DNA of 64,000 nucleotides from positions 682,001-746,000 of the forward strand of contig NZ_FKIF01000006.1 of the NCBI RefSeq assembly GCF_900078705.1. The letters are read 5' to 3'. The notes beneath the pieces are model-generated. The model had not been told where the DNA came from, ran no database searches, and worked only from the letters and a program-made list of their open reading frames with translations. This DNA comes from Bordetella ansorpii. GTDB taxonomy: Bacteria > Pseudomonadota > Gammaproteobacteria > Burkholderiales > Burkholderiaceae_B. Shown here piece after piece: positions 17,705-25,966 of the stretch (positions are counted from its first letter, which is position 1; each line of letters starts with the position of its first letter). Made by a program: the position numbers and the translations under genes.

Positions 17705-18024
17705 GAGACCGCCGCCTCATGCTCGCGCCGGACCAGCCATGGCCCATGCGCGGCGTACGGGACAGGCGCCTCGGCCAAGGCGAGAAGCAGTTTTTCGGCC
17801 TGCGCCACCAGGCTGCAGACCACGAAGCTCGAACGCGCCAGCCGCTGCAGCCGCGCCTCGGACTGCGTGGCGATCCAGCGGGCCGCGCGTTCGCTGACCG
17901 GCAACGCCGCCGCCAACTCGGGCTCCTCGCGCACGATTCGCCGCACGAGTCTCAGGTAGGCGAGATTGACTTCATGGATATGTTCCAGCAGCGCCTGGTC
18001 GGGCTGGGCAACTCGCGAATTCAT
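17701..18024 (-). CDS. Orphan FlhD-like protein
   Basis: This is a 107-aa protein that aligns by eye with the flagellar master regulator subunit FlhD. LLEHIHEVNLAYLRLVRRIV corresponds to FlhD's [20 protein letters not shown], and FVVCSLV covers the conserved cysteine region LVCHFRF. No flhC or flagellar gene is nearby, so this is a paralogue, not the canonical regulator. It may titrate or replace FlhD or respond to the adjacent kinase; that is inference. AAGGAG eight bases upstream supports the ATG at 18024. An alternative ATG at 18108 overlaps the kinase stop and would add 28 residues. The stop overlaps the GGDEF start by 4 nt. Confidence 0.72.
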   Translation of the reverse strand: MNSRVAQPDQALLEHIHEVNLAYLRLVRRIVREEPELAAALPVSERAARWIATQSEARLQRLARSSFVVCSLVAQAEKLLLALAEAPVPYAAHGPWLVRREHEAAVS

Positions 18025-18104
18025 GCCTGTCTCCTTGCATTCCAGGGGCAGCTCCGGCGGCATGCCGGCGGCCGCCACCCTGCCGACGTCGAACCTGCGC
18101 CGCG

Positions 18105-20135
18105 TCATGCCTGCGCCGGCAGCGTGACGCTGAACTTGGTGCCCATGCCCAGCTTCGACTCCAGCCAGACCTTGCCGCCATGCAGTTGAACGATCTCCTT
18201 GACCAGCGCCAGGCCCAGGCCCGAGCCGGGGATGGCGCCGTTCTTCTCCACGCGGTAGAACTTGTCGAATACCCGCTTTTGCTCTTCGGCGCCGATCCCT
18301 ATGCCCCGGTCTTCGACCGTGATCAGCACCGCGCCATCCGAGGCCAGCAGTTCGAGCGCGATCGGCGATTCGGCCGGCGAGTACTTCACGCAGTTCTCCA
18401 CGAGATTCCTTATCACGGTCTCCAACTGGGCAAAATCCCCGCGTATGCGCACGGGCGCGTCGGGCAGGCGCACCGTCAGGCGCGACTCGATGCCGGGGAA
18501 TTTCTCCACGGCGCTGTGGATCACGCTGGCCGCATCGAACGACTCCAGGTGGAAATCCTTGTCCGCGCGCGCCTCGATGCGCGCCAGGTCCAGCAGATCG
18601 GACACGAGGTCCGACAGGCTCTGGGCCTGGTTGCGGATCATCTGGTAAAGCGAGGGCTTGCGCGCATCCGGCACCCGGTCGGCGGCCAGCAGCTCGGCCA
18701 GGCCCAGGATGCCCGCGGTGGGCGTGCGCAGTTCGTGCGCGGCGGTGGAGATGAACTCGCTTTTCATCCGGTCGACCTGGGTCTGGGCGGTCATGTCGCG
18801 CACCAGCATCACCGCCCCTGAGTGGGGCGCCTCCAGGGCCTCGATGCGGCATTCGAACACCGACACGGCGGGCGTGCGCAGCGTGAAGACCTGCCGCCAA
18901 CTGCGCCCGGGCGCCACGTGCGTCATCGATTCGGTCAGCATGCGCACTTTCTCGTCCTTGTCCTCGGACAGGTCCGCCTCGAAGAAACGCTGCGCCAGCC
19001 ATTGCGGTGTCTGGCCGTGCAACGACTCGTCCTCGCCTCCGAGCAGTTTGGCCAACCGGGGATTGACATCGACCAGCATGCCGCCGGCCATCGCGACGGC
19101 CGCATCGGGGATGGCCTTGAACAGCGCATGGAGATAGGCGGATTTCTCCGATTCCTGCGCCAACGCGGCATGCTCGCGCAAGGCCGAGCCCGCCAGGCGG
19201 CGCCAGAGCGCGACCTGCCGGATCTCGGCCACGGCGATGAGCGCAGTCATGAACAGCCCGGCCAGCAGCAGCAGGTCGCGCCGGCTGCGAAACGACGACA
19301 GGAAGTCGTCCGTGGCATACCCCACCACCACCACCAGGGGGTAGGGCGCCAGGATCTGATAGCTGGAAATGCGGTCTATGCCGTCGATCGGACTCTTGGC
19401 CCGGAAAGTGCCGTCCGGCGCGGCCTCGACGGCCGCGCGCAACGGGCTGCTGGCGGCGAGTTTGTCGCCCACCGATTCGGCGGCCTGGGTCCGGCGCGCG
19501 CGCACCACGTAGTCCTGCGTGCCCAGGATGGTGACCATGCCCTGCTCGCCGATGTCCAGGGTCTTGTAGAGGCTGGTGAAATAGGCCGGATCCACGGAAA
19601 TGACGATCACGGCCAGCAGCCTGCCGTCCTCGGCCGTGATGGCGCGCGACAACTGCACCGAATGCCGGCCGCTCAGGCGGCCCGTGACGGGTTTGCTGAT
19701 GAACAGGGCCCCGGACGGCCAGGTGCCCTTGAGATGCACGTCCACATGCTCGCGGTCCGAGAGATCCATGGGACGGTAGCCGTCGAGGGTCGAGGCCCGC
19801 AGAATGCCGCTGGCATCGGTCAGCGCGACTTGCAGGAACGCCCCCGACGGGATCAGTCCGGCTGCCCGCAGGCCCTTCAGGTCGGTGTCCAGGCCATTGA
19901 GGCGGACCTCGCGCGCGACCAGCGCGGCGATCTGCTCGGCCTCGGTGAGGACCTGCCGGGTATGGGCGGCGAGCGTCTCGGCCAGTGTGGCGGAGGCCGC
20001 TTCCGCACGACGGATTTCCGTGGTCCGATCCCAGGCGATCCAGGCGGCCAGGACGCTCCACATGGCGGCGATGAGCAGGACGCCGGGCAGGTAGTGCCTC
20101 CAGCGGCTGCGGGCAGCACGGCGAATCGATTCCAA
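18105..20135 (-). CDS. Sensor histidine kinase (dCache-PAS-HisKA-HATPase)
   Basis: This is a 676-aa membrane kinase. Two membrane helices (about 14-34 and 287-307) flank a periplasmic dCache sensor. A PAS-like segment follows (about 335-450), then a HisKA dimerisation domain with phosphoacceptor H467 in STAAHELRTP. The HATPase domain has N-box NLVENCVKY, G1 DRGIGIG and G2 GSGLGLAL. No receiver domain is attached. The HD-GYP stop lies 1 bp before this start. The likely partner is the stand-alone receiver at 20942-21313 or the HTH-receiver protein at 21549. The periplasmic ligand is unknown, although dCache domains often bind amino acids or organic acids. Confidence 0.93.
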   Translation of the reverse strand: MESIRRAARSRWRHYLPGVLLIAAMWSVLAAWIAWDRTTEIRRAEAASATLAETLAAHTRQVLTEAEQIAALVAREVRLNGLDTDLKGLRAAGLIPSGAFLQVALTDASGILRASTLDGYRPMDLSDREHVDVHLKGTWPSGALFISKPVTGRLSGRHSVQLSRAITAEDGRLLAVIVISVDPAYFTSLYKTLDIGEQGMVTILGTQDYVVRARRTQAAESVGDKLAASSPLRAAVEAAPDGTFRAKSPIDGIDRISSYQILAPYPLVVVVGYATDDFLSSFRSRRDLLLLAGLFMTALIAVAEIRQVALWRRLAGSALREHAALAQESEKSAYLHALFKAIPDAAVAMAGGMLVDVNPRLAKLLGGEDESLHGQTPQWLAQRFFEADLSEDKDEKVRMLTESMTHVAPGRSWRQVFTLRTPAVSVFECRIEALEAPHSGAVMLVRDMTAQTQVDRMKSEFISTAAHELRTPTAGILGLAELLAADRVPDARKPSLYQMIRNQAQSLSDLVSDLLDLARIEARADKDFHLESFDAASVIHSAVEKFPGIESRLTVRLPDAPVRIRGDFAQLETVIRNLVENCVKYSPAESPIALELLASDGAVLITVEDRGIGIGAEEQKRVFDKFYRVEKNGAIPGSGLGLALVKEIVQLHGGKVWLESKLGMGTKFSVTLPAQA

Positions 20136-20136
20136 G

Positions 20137-20949
20137 TCAGTCTCCTGTAGGCGTGGTGGCCAGGCGGCGCATCAGCGTGGCGAGCTCCGGCTGGGCGCAA
20201 TTGGCGGGCGCCTCGTCGCCGGCCGCGTTGATGCGGTCGCGCACCGCCCAGAACGCATCGAGGTGCGCAAGGACCAGGCCGGCGAGGCGGGGATCGAAGT
20301 GCGTGCCGGCGCCATCGCGCAGATGCGCCTGCACCTCGGCCGGCGGCATCGCCGGCCGGTAGACGCGATCGTTGCTGAGGGCATCGAAGACATCGACGAT
20401 AGCGGTGATGCGGGCGCTCAGCGGGATGTCCTCGCCCGCGAGGCGCCGGGGATAGCCCGCGCCGTCCCAGCGTTCGTGGTGGCAATGCACGATGTCGCGG
20501 GCCATGACCAGATCCGGGCAGACCACGCCTTCGAGCAGCAGCACGCCCGCCTCGACGTGCAGGCACATCACTTCACGCTCCGAGGCCGTCAACGCCCCAG
20601 GCTTCATGAGTATGCGGTCGGGAATGAGTATCTTGCCGATGTCGTGCAGCGGCGCGGCGCGGCGGATGGTCGCGCCATAGCCCTCCGACCGGCCGGCCAG
20701 CCGGGCCAGCAGCGCGGCCATCTCGCCCACGCGGTCCAGATGGGCGCCCGTCTCGTTGTGGCGCATCGACGCGATCAGGCCCAGCTTGCGGATCAAGGCA
20801 TCGTAGGCGGCGTCGCGCTCGCCTTCCGCGGCGATGCTGCGCGCATGCGACGAACCGAGGTCGGCGGCGATGCACTGCAATTGCCGGGCCAGCAGCGTAT
20901 CCAGGGCCGGGTCGGCGCCGTCGGGAAGCAACCGGATCGTTTCACCCAT
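20137..20949 (-). CDS. HD-GYP domain cyclic-di-GMP phosphodiesterase
   Basis: This is a 270-aa protein with a complete HD-GYP output domain: the early helix with MRHNETGAHLDRVGEM (62-77), HDIGK (102-106), and HHERWDGAGYP (157-167). These metal ligands and the GYP motif are those of active c-di-GMP phosphodiesterases. The first 50 residues form no recognised receiver, so the stand-alone response regulator immediately upstream may supply that role in trans. The two genes overlap by 8 nt. I chose the ATG at 20949; the upstream frame is the response regulator's shadow. Confidence 0.92.
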   Translation of the reverse strand: MGETIRLLPDGADPALDTLLARQLQCIAADLGSSHARSIAAEGERDAAYDALIRKLGLIASMRHNETGAHLDRVGEMAALLARLAGRSEGYGATIRRAAPLHDIGKILIPDRILMKPGALTASEREVMCLHVEAGVLLLEGVVCPDLVMARDIVHCHHERWDGAGYPRRLAGEDIPLSARITAIVDVFDALSNDRVYRPAMPPAEVQAHLRDGAGTHFDPRLAGLVLAHLDAFWAVRDRINAAGDEAPANCAQPELATLMRRLATTPTGD

Positions 20950-21313
20950 GGTGGCGCGCCTCCTGGTCCACGGCGGCCAACAGCGCCAGCGCGCTGAACG
21001 GCTTGACGAAATAGCGGTTGGCACCCGCCCGGCGCGCCTCGACCTGGTCTTCCAGGACGGCGCGCGCGCTCAGCATGTACACGACGGCGCGCTTGAGACG
21101 CTCGTGGCTGCGGATGTGGCGGCAGATATCGTACCCGTCCAGGCCGCCAGGCAGCGTGATGTCGAGGATGACGAGGTGGGGCGGCGCCTCGTCCATTCGC
21201 GCCAGCGCGGTGGCGGCATCGCCGGCCAAGGTGACGCGGTGGCCCTGGGGCTCGAGCGCCAGGCGAAGGACCTCACAGATCACGGGATGGTCTTCGACTA
21301 CCAGAATATTCAT
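20942..21313 (-). CDS. Stand-alone response regulator receiver
   Basis: This is a 123-aa single-domain receiver (CheY-like). It has the acidic pair in VVEDHP, phosphoacceptor D51 in VILDITLPG, and the conserved lysine in YFVKPF. It starts at 21313 with MNILVVEDH. The ATG is directly preceded by eight adenines (coding-strand A8), with only a weak GAG further upstream, which is an unusual ribosome-binding region. It leads the leftward signalling operon and overlaps the HD-GYP gene by 8 nt, so it probably couples kinase activity to c-di-GMP turnover. Confidence 0.92.
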   Translation of the reverse strand: MNILVVEDHPVICEVLRLALEPQGHRVTLAGDAATALARMDEAPPHLVILDITLPGGLDGYDICRHIRSHERLKRAVVYMLSARAVLEDQVEARRAGANRYFVKPFSALALLAAVDQEARHHG

Positions 21314-21404
21314 TTTTTTTGTACTCGTAGGGAGAGCCCACGGGGACGCCCGTGCCGCCGGCGGCCTTGCAGGACAACGGATGAAACAGAGTGGCGGACT
21401 TTGC

Positions 21405-21500
21405 CGCATGACCGCCGCGAAAATTAAATTTCTGAAAAATTCAGCAAATCACGAAAATATGATAATATGCAAACCATAGAAACACAACCACGGGCCGTGA
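21405..21500. promoter_or_regulatory. AT-rich divergent promoter region of the signalling locus
   Basis: This abrupt AT-rich island in high-GC surroundings lies between the leftward response-regulator operon and the rightward HTH-receiver gene. It contains the dyad CTGAAAAATTCAG (21432-21444) and TATGATAATATG, which is -10-like on both strands. It is a plausible pair of divergent promoters with an operator. No -35 element is convincing. Confidence 0.45.
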
Positions 21501-21548
21501 GTTTTTTTGCCAAACTTGCCGCACTTCGAAATCTCGCCCCTGTTCGCC

Positions 21549-22172
21549 ATGAGCTCTCCTGACTCTCCCTACATCACTACCAAGGTCGCCGCCGAAATGA
21601 TCGGCGTGTCGGTTCGCACCATCCAGTTATGGGTCGAGGCGGGCGTGCTGCAGGCGTGGAAGACGGAAGGCGGGCACCGCCGGGTGATAAGGGCCTCGGT
21701 CGAGGAAATGCTGCGCAAGCGCGCGGAGGCTGGCGGCCAGGCGTTGCCCAACACGGAAGGCGGCCCGATGCGGGTCGTCGTAGTGGAAGACGACGTGCAC
21801 CTGCAGACCATGTACGAACTGGCGCTGACCAGCCTGCCCTTCCCGCTGGAAATGAAGATGGCCGGCGACGGATTCACCGGCCTGGTGCGCATCGGCGAAT
21901 TCCGCCCGCACGTCATCATCGCCGACCTGAACCTGCCCGGCCTGGACGGCTTCCGCATGATCCGGGCGCTGCGCGAAGCGCCGGAATCGCAGACCGCGGA
22001 ACTCTATGTGATCTCCGCGCTGACACAGGCCGACATCGACGACCGCGGCGGATTGCCGCCGGACGTCACCGTACTGGCCAAGCCAGTGCCCATGAGCAAG
22101 CTGGAGGCGCTGATGACACGCGCCCACGACCGGCTGCGAGGGCACGGCACGGCTTCCTTCCCACCTCGGTAA
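21549..22172 (+). CDS. MerR/excisionase-type HTH fused to a receiver domain
   Basis: This is a 207-aa regulator. Residues 8-57 are a MerR/BldC-like winged helix (TTKVAAEMIGVSVRTIQLWV, then TEGGHRRV). Residues 75-195 are a receiver with acidic EDD (80-82), phosphoacceptor D126 in IIADLNLPGLDGF, and the conserved lysine in VLAKPV. DNA binding is thus N-terminal and the receiver C-terminal, the reverse of the usual response-regulator order. The ATG at 21549 gives a start just before the helix-turn-helix; an in-frame ATG at 21507 adds 14 residues. It is followed 42 bp on by a chemoreceptor and is divergent from the kinase operon, whose kinase may phosphorylate it. Confidence 0.85.
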   Translation: MSSPDSPYITTKVAAEMIGVSVRTIQLWVEAGVLQAWKTEGGHRRVIRASVEEMLRKRAEAGGQALPNTEGGPMRVVVVEDDVHLQTMYELALTSLPFPLEMKMAGDGFTGLVRIGEFRPHVIIADLNLPGLDGFRMIRALREAPESQTAELYVISALTQADIDDRGGLPPDVTVLAKPVPMSKLEALMTRAHDRLRGHGTASFPPR

Positions 22173-22214
22173 CCGCAGTTCTTCAAGCCGCAGCACTTCC
22201 ACACTGGACTCCTC

Positions 22215-24302
22215 ATGAATGCAACCTCCACCTCCAAGCGTGACGCCGCCCCCGTCCGCAACACCTGGCTGAACCGGCAGTCCATGTCCCGGCGTATCGT
22301 GATGGCCGCGCTGGCGATCACCACATTGGTGATCGGCGTGGTGATCGGCCTGATCGCCTTGCAGAACCAGCGCAACGCCATCGCCAGCGTGCAGCGGGAG
22401 ATGGCCACGGCCCTGGACGCGACCGACGAATCGCTGCAGTTGATGTTCAACGCGGCAAGCCAGCGCGGCCGCGCGCTGCTGCCGGGGCTCGTGCGTGCGC
22501 TGGGCGGAGAACCGGTGCCCGACGGCGGGCAGGTGGACATGGGCGACGCCGGCTTGGTGCCCCGACTGGTGGCGGGCGGACGCGTGGTGAACGGCGATGC
22601 GTCCGTGCTGCAACACCTGCATGACGCTTCGGGCGCCGATGCGGCGATCCTGGTGCGAGCGGGAGACCGGTGGGTGCGGGCGGCGACGTTGCTGAAGGAC
22701 GCCGCCGGCAAGGCGCGCCACGGGTCCGTGCTCGACGCCAATGACGTGCTGGCGAAGATACTGAACCGGGGCGAGGCCTACAGCGGCCTGGTCAAGCGCA
22801 ACGACCGCTGGTACGCCATCAGCTTGCAGCCGCTGCGCGACAAGACGGGCACGGTCTACGGCGGACTGAGCATGCGGGTGGACGTGGACGCCGACGTGAA
22901 GCAATTGCTGCAATGGACCGAAACCACGCGCGTCGCCGGACACGGCAAGCTGGCCATCATGCAGCACACCGCCGACGGCGGCTGGACTTATGTGGCCGGC
23001 GCGGACGTCAAGCCCGGCCAGCGCCTGGAGAGCATCCTGCCGGCCGCCGAGGCCGCGCGATTGAACAGCCTGTTCGCCGATCCGGAAGGATTCGAGCAGG
23101 TGCAGACGGGCGAAGGCTCGGCAGTCGACCTGGCCGCCTGGAAGGCGATCAAGAACTGGGACTGGATGATGGTGGCCATGGGCCCGCGCGCGGACTTCCT
23201 GGCCGCCAGCCATCGGCAACTGGCCATCCAGGCCGGCCTGCTGCTGGCCGGCGCCATACTCATCGCCGCGCTGATCGGCTGGCTGGCCACGGCCGCGCTG
23301 CGGCCTATCGGCGGCATGATCGCGGGCATGCAGCGCCTCGGAGACGGCGACCTCACCACCCGGCTGCCCGAGGTGCCCAAGCAGTCTCGCAACGAGGTGC
23401 ACATCCTGTATGCCGCGCTGGCGCGCATGCAGTCCAGCCTGGCGCGCATCGTCTTCACGGTGCGCGGCAGCGTCGAGGAAATCCAGGTCGGATCGCGCGA
23501 GATCGCGGCGGGCAACCAGGACCTGAGTTCGCGCACGGAGATGCAGGCCGCCTCGCTCGAAGAAACCGCGGCCTCGATGGACGAACTGTCGGCGGCGGTC
23601 AAGCAAAATGCCGAATCCGCGCAGAATGCCAGCACATTGTCGGTGGCCGCGTCGGACGCCGCCCAGCGCGGCGGCCAGGCCGTGTCGACCGTGGTCGACA
23701 CCATGGAGGGCATCTCGCACAGCTCGCGCAAGATCTCGGAAATCGTCTCGCTCATCGACAGCATCGCCTTCCAGACCAATCTGCTGGCGCTCAATGCCGC
23801 CGTCGAGGCGGCGCGGGCGGGCGAACAAGGCAAGGGCTTCGCCGTGGTGGCCGGGGAAGTGCGCGGCCTGGCGCGGCGCAGCGCCGACGCTGCCCGTGAG
23901 ATCAAGGGGCTCATCGAGGAATCCACCGGCAAGGTCGACGCGGGCGCCCGGCAGGTCCAGTCGGCGCGCGCCACCATGCAGGAAATCGTCGATTCGGTCG
24001 GGCAACTGGCCACGCTGGTCGGCGGCATCGCCACCGCGTCCGACGAGCAGTCGCGCGGCATCGGCGAGGTGAACCAGGCCGTTTCCCAGATGGACGAAGT
24101 GACTCAGCGCAACGCCGCGCTGGTCGAACAGGCGGCTGCCGCGGCGAGTTCGCTGGAGGAACAGGCGCAACACCTGGCCAACGCCGTGGCGGTGTTCCGG
24201 CTGGCCGACGACGAGCCGCAGGCCGTCCCGGCGCAGCGCCCGGTGCACGACGTCCCTGCGGTTGCGGCGGCGGACCTGCCGCGGCACCTGAGGCTGGCCT
24301 GA
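22215..24302 (+). CDS. Methyl-accepting chemotaxis protein
   Basis: This is a 695-aa transmembrane chemoreceptor. TM1 is at about 30-52, followed by a periplasmic Cache3-Cache2-type sensor (about 55-335) and TM2 at about 340-362. A HAMP domain follows, then the cytoplasmic signalling domain with the invariant tip [18 protein letters not shown] that binds CheA/CheW. Methylation helices are recognisable on both sides. There is no C-terminal CheR-tethering pentapeptide. It follows the HTH-receiver gene by 42 bp and is probably co-transcribed. The ligand is unknown. Confidence 0.95.
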   Translation: MNATSTSKRDAAPVRNTWLNRQSMSRRIVMAALAITTLVIGVVIGLIALQNQRNAIASVQREMATALDATDESLQLMFNAASQRGRALLPGLVRALGGEPVPDGGQVDMGDAGLVPRLVAGGRVVNGDASVLQHLHDASGADAAILVRAGDRWVRAATLLKDAAGKARHGSVLDANDVLAKILNRGEAYSGLVKRNDRWYAISLQPLRDKTGTVYGGLSMRVDVDADVKQLLQWTETTRVAGHGKLAIMQHTADGGWTYVAGADVKPGQRLESILPAAEAARLNSLFADPEGFEQVQTGEGSAVDLAAWKAIKNWDWMMVAMGPRADFLAASHRQLAIQAGLLLAGAILIAALIGWLATAALRPIGGMIAGMQRLGDGDLTTRLPEVPKQSRNEVHILYAALARMQSSLARIVFTVRGSVEEIQVGSREIAAGNQDLSSRTEMQAASLEETAASMDELSAAVKQNAESAQNASTLSVAASDAAQRGGQAVSTVVDTMEGISHSSRKISEIVSLIDSIAFQTNLLALNAAVEAARAGEQGKGFAVVAGEVRGLARRSADAAREIKGLIEESTGKVDAGARQVQSARATMQEIVDSVGQLATLVGGIATASDEQSRGIGEVNQAVSQMDEVTQRNAALVEQAAAAASSLEEQAQHLANAVAVFRLADDEPQAVPAQRPVHDVPAVAAADLPRHLRLA

Positions 24303-24308
24303 GCGCGT

Positions 24309-24338
24309 CGCCGCCCCGGCTGGCAGGACGGGGCGGCG
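24309..24338 (+). terminator. GC-rich hairpin after the chemoreceptor gene
   Basis: A perfect 9-bp stem CGCCGCCCC/GGGGCGGCG with a 12-nt loop begins 7 bp after the stop. There is no T-run, so it may be a weak or Rho-assisted terminator or an mRNA-end stabiliser. It separates the signalling genes from the Kiwa-like pair. Confidence 0.4.
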
Positions 24339-24417
24339 CGACAACGCAGCGGCGGCGTAGTAGCATGGGCCGCATCGACGGGGCCTCCCGTCCCGCCATT
24401 TCACGATCATCCAGACC

Positions 24418-24957
24418 ATGCTGGGTAGGCTCGTCCGCATCCTGCTGGCGCTGACCGCCGTCGCGCCGCTGTCCATTCCCCTGGCGTATCTGTACGCGCG
24501 GCAGCAGCAATTCCTGTGGGCCGCGCTGGCGCTTGCGGGCTGCCTGGCGCTGGGCGGGCTGGCATGGACCATCATCGTACAGGCCGGCAAGCGGCTGGAA
24601 CCGCTGCCCATCGCCATCGTCAAGGCCAAGAGCGCCGACAAAGAGGTGCTGGCCTTCTTCATCGCCTATGCCCTGCCGCTGATTTTCCGCAACCCGGTTT
24701 CCGCGCCCAGCCTGGACGGCTGGCTGTTCGCCATGCTGCTGCTGGTGTTCGTGCTGTGGAGCACGCACACGCTGCAGGTCAATCCCGTGCTGGGCCTGCT
24801 GGGTTTCCATTTCTACGAGGCCGAGGCGCAGGGCGGCATCACCTACCTGCTGATCACCCGCCGCAAGATCACCCACCTCAAGTCCATCGGCCACGTCGTG
24901 CAGATCGGCGAGTACGGTGTCCTCGAAGCCCGCCGACCGACCGGAATCTCAGCATGA
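24418..24957 (+). CDS. kwaA: KwaA-like four-helix membrane protein (Kiwa anti-phage system)
   Basis: This is a 179-aa integral membrane protein with four hydrophobic segments (about 5-26, 33-55, 76-91, 101-120), a short fifth hydrophobic stretch (122-131) and a charged cytoplasmic tail ending RRPTGISA. By itself it would be an unnamed membrane protein. Its length, four-helix topology and ATGA overlap with a downstream DUF4868 protein match KwaA of the Kiwa system. There, the membrane component senses phage attachment and KwaB blocks phage DNA processes. The naming therefore rests mainly on the partner. The upstream gene is a chemoreceptor with its own end hairpin. Confidence 0.68.
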   Translation: MLGRLVRILLALTAVAPLSIPLAYLYARQQQFLWAALALAGCLALGGLAWTIIVQAGKRLEPLPIAIVKAKSADKEVLAFFIAYALPLIFRNPVSAPSLDGWLFAMLLLVFVLWSTHTLQVNPVLGLLGFHFYEAEAQGGITYLLITRRKITHLKSIGHVVQIGEYGVLEARRPTGISA

Positions 24958-25817
24958 GCCTTTTCGCCCTGACCTCCCTGCCCGGATCGCGCATCGTGCG
25001 CCTGGTGCTGACGGCCGCCCTGCAAAAGGAGATCCAGGATCTGTTCGCCGAGCAACTGGAAGCCTTCGAAGCCGGCATCGTCGACACCATTGCCTTCGAT
25101 GGCCGCTATACGCCGGACGAAGGGGAACTGCTGGCCATCGAGGGCTTCCACGAGGCCGGGGCGCTGCGCGACGCCGTCGCCAACCCGGTGTCGGTGGAAG
25201 CCTACGATCCCGGCCAGCACGGGCTGGACAGCGTGCGCGCGCTGTTCACCGGGCAGGGCGAACGCGGCGCCGAGCGCGTGCTGATCCAGCGTTTCGAGCG
25301 GCGCAGGCTGATCGCCAGCCGTGGACTGGCCATCTTCTATTCCGGCAATACGTTCCGCAAGATGGAGCAGGCCGGGCTGACCCTGGACACCAAGCTGCTG
25401 GCCGTGCTGGATGGCGGCACGCTGCGCTTCCAGAGCTTCCATTTCCTGCGGCAGGTGTTCGACCTCAGCGAGCAGTACAACGAAGCCACCAACGAGGACG
25501 TGCAGCGCTTCGCCACGCACGCCAAGATCGCGGTGGAGGATGCCGATGCCTTCCTGGCAGGGGCCGGCGCGCTGGTGCGCAAGAAGATCGCGTTGATCCT
25601 GCAATCGGGGCTGCTGGACAAGTACAGCACGAGGCAGATCGCGGCGGCGGCGCAGGAGTTCGACCTGCCGCTGGACGTGGATGCGCAAGAGCGCATCGTG
25701 CTGCCCGGGAACAGGACGGCATTGCGCCGCCTGCTGCACTTCCTGGACGAGGACTACTACACGTCGCCCATCAGCCGCACGCGCTACGTGTCGAATTCCA
25801 AGCGCGTGGCGGATTGA
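24954..25817 (+). CDS. kwaB: KwaB-like DUF4868 protein (Kiwa anti-phage system)
   Basis: This is a 287-aa soluble protein with no signal or membrane segment. The pattern fits DUF4868, the family of the Kiwa effector KwaB. An N-terminal half is rich in acidic and aromatic residues. A central segment, IASRGLAIFYSGNTFRKMEQ, corresponds to the family's 'in-nt-FEk' strand. The C-terminal signature is LLHFLDEDYYTSPISRTRYV plus SNSKR (family pattern: l-n-D--y-S-l-T---Y----K). The ATG overlaps the kwaA stop (ATGA), and a terminator follows at 25896, so the two genes form a self-contained unit. The assignment is by memory of the family, not a profile search. Confidence 0.72.
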   Translation: MSLFALTSLPGSRIVRLVLTAALQKEIQDLFAEQLEAFEAGIVDTIAFDGRYTPDEGELLAIEGFHEAGALRDAVANPVSVEAYDPGQHGLDSVRALFTGQGERGAERVLIQRFERRRLIASRGLAIFYSGNTFRKMEQAGLTLDTKLLAVLDGGTLRFQSFHFLRQVFDLSEQYNEATNEDVQRFATHAKIAVEDADAFLAGAGALVRKKIALILQSGLLDKYSTRQIAAAAQEFDLPLDVDAQERIVLPGNRTALRRLLHFLDEDYYTSPISRTRYVSNSKRVAD

Positions 25818-25895
25818 AGCGTTCGCCTGCGACATCGCGGCGAGCCGGCCCGCTCGGCCCGGCTCGCCGCGGCAAGCGCCATACCCTCCATTGAA

Positions 25896-25915
25896 AAAAG
25901 GCCCGAAGGCCTTTT
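25896..25915. terminator. Bidirectional intrinsic terminator (kwaB / T6SS locus)
   Basis: The stem AAAAGGCC/GGCCTTTT with loop CGAA has runs of A and T on both sides, so it can act on both strands. It lies 79 bp after the kwaB stop and 52 bp after the convergent PEGA-protein stop, closing both units. Confidence 0.85.
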
Positions 25916-25966
25916 CCCTGTCTAGGTGGGACACGGCGCAGGCGCGGGGCGTCCGCCACGCCGCCA

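Noticed and set aside
23608-24061. Frames on both strands within the chemoreceptor signalling domain
   Set aside because: They are shadows of a well-supported gene; the correct frame contains the invariant chemoreceptor tip.
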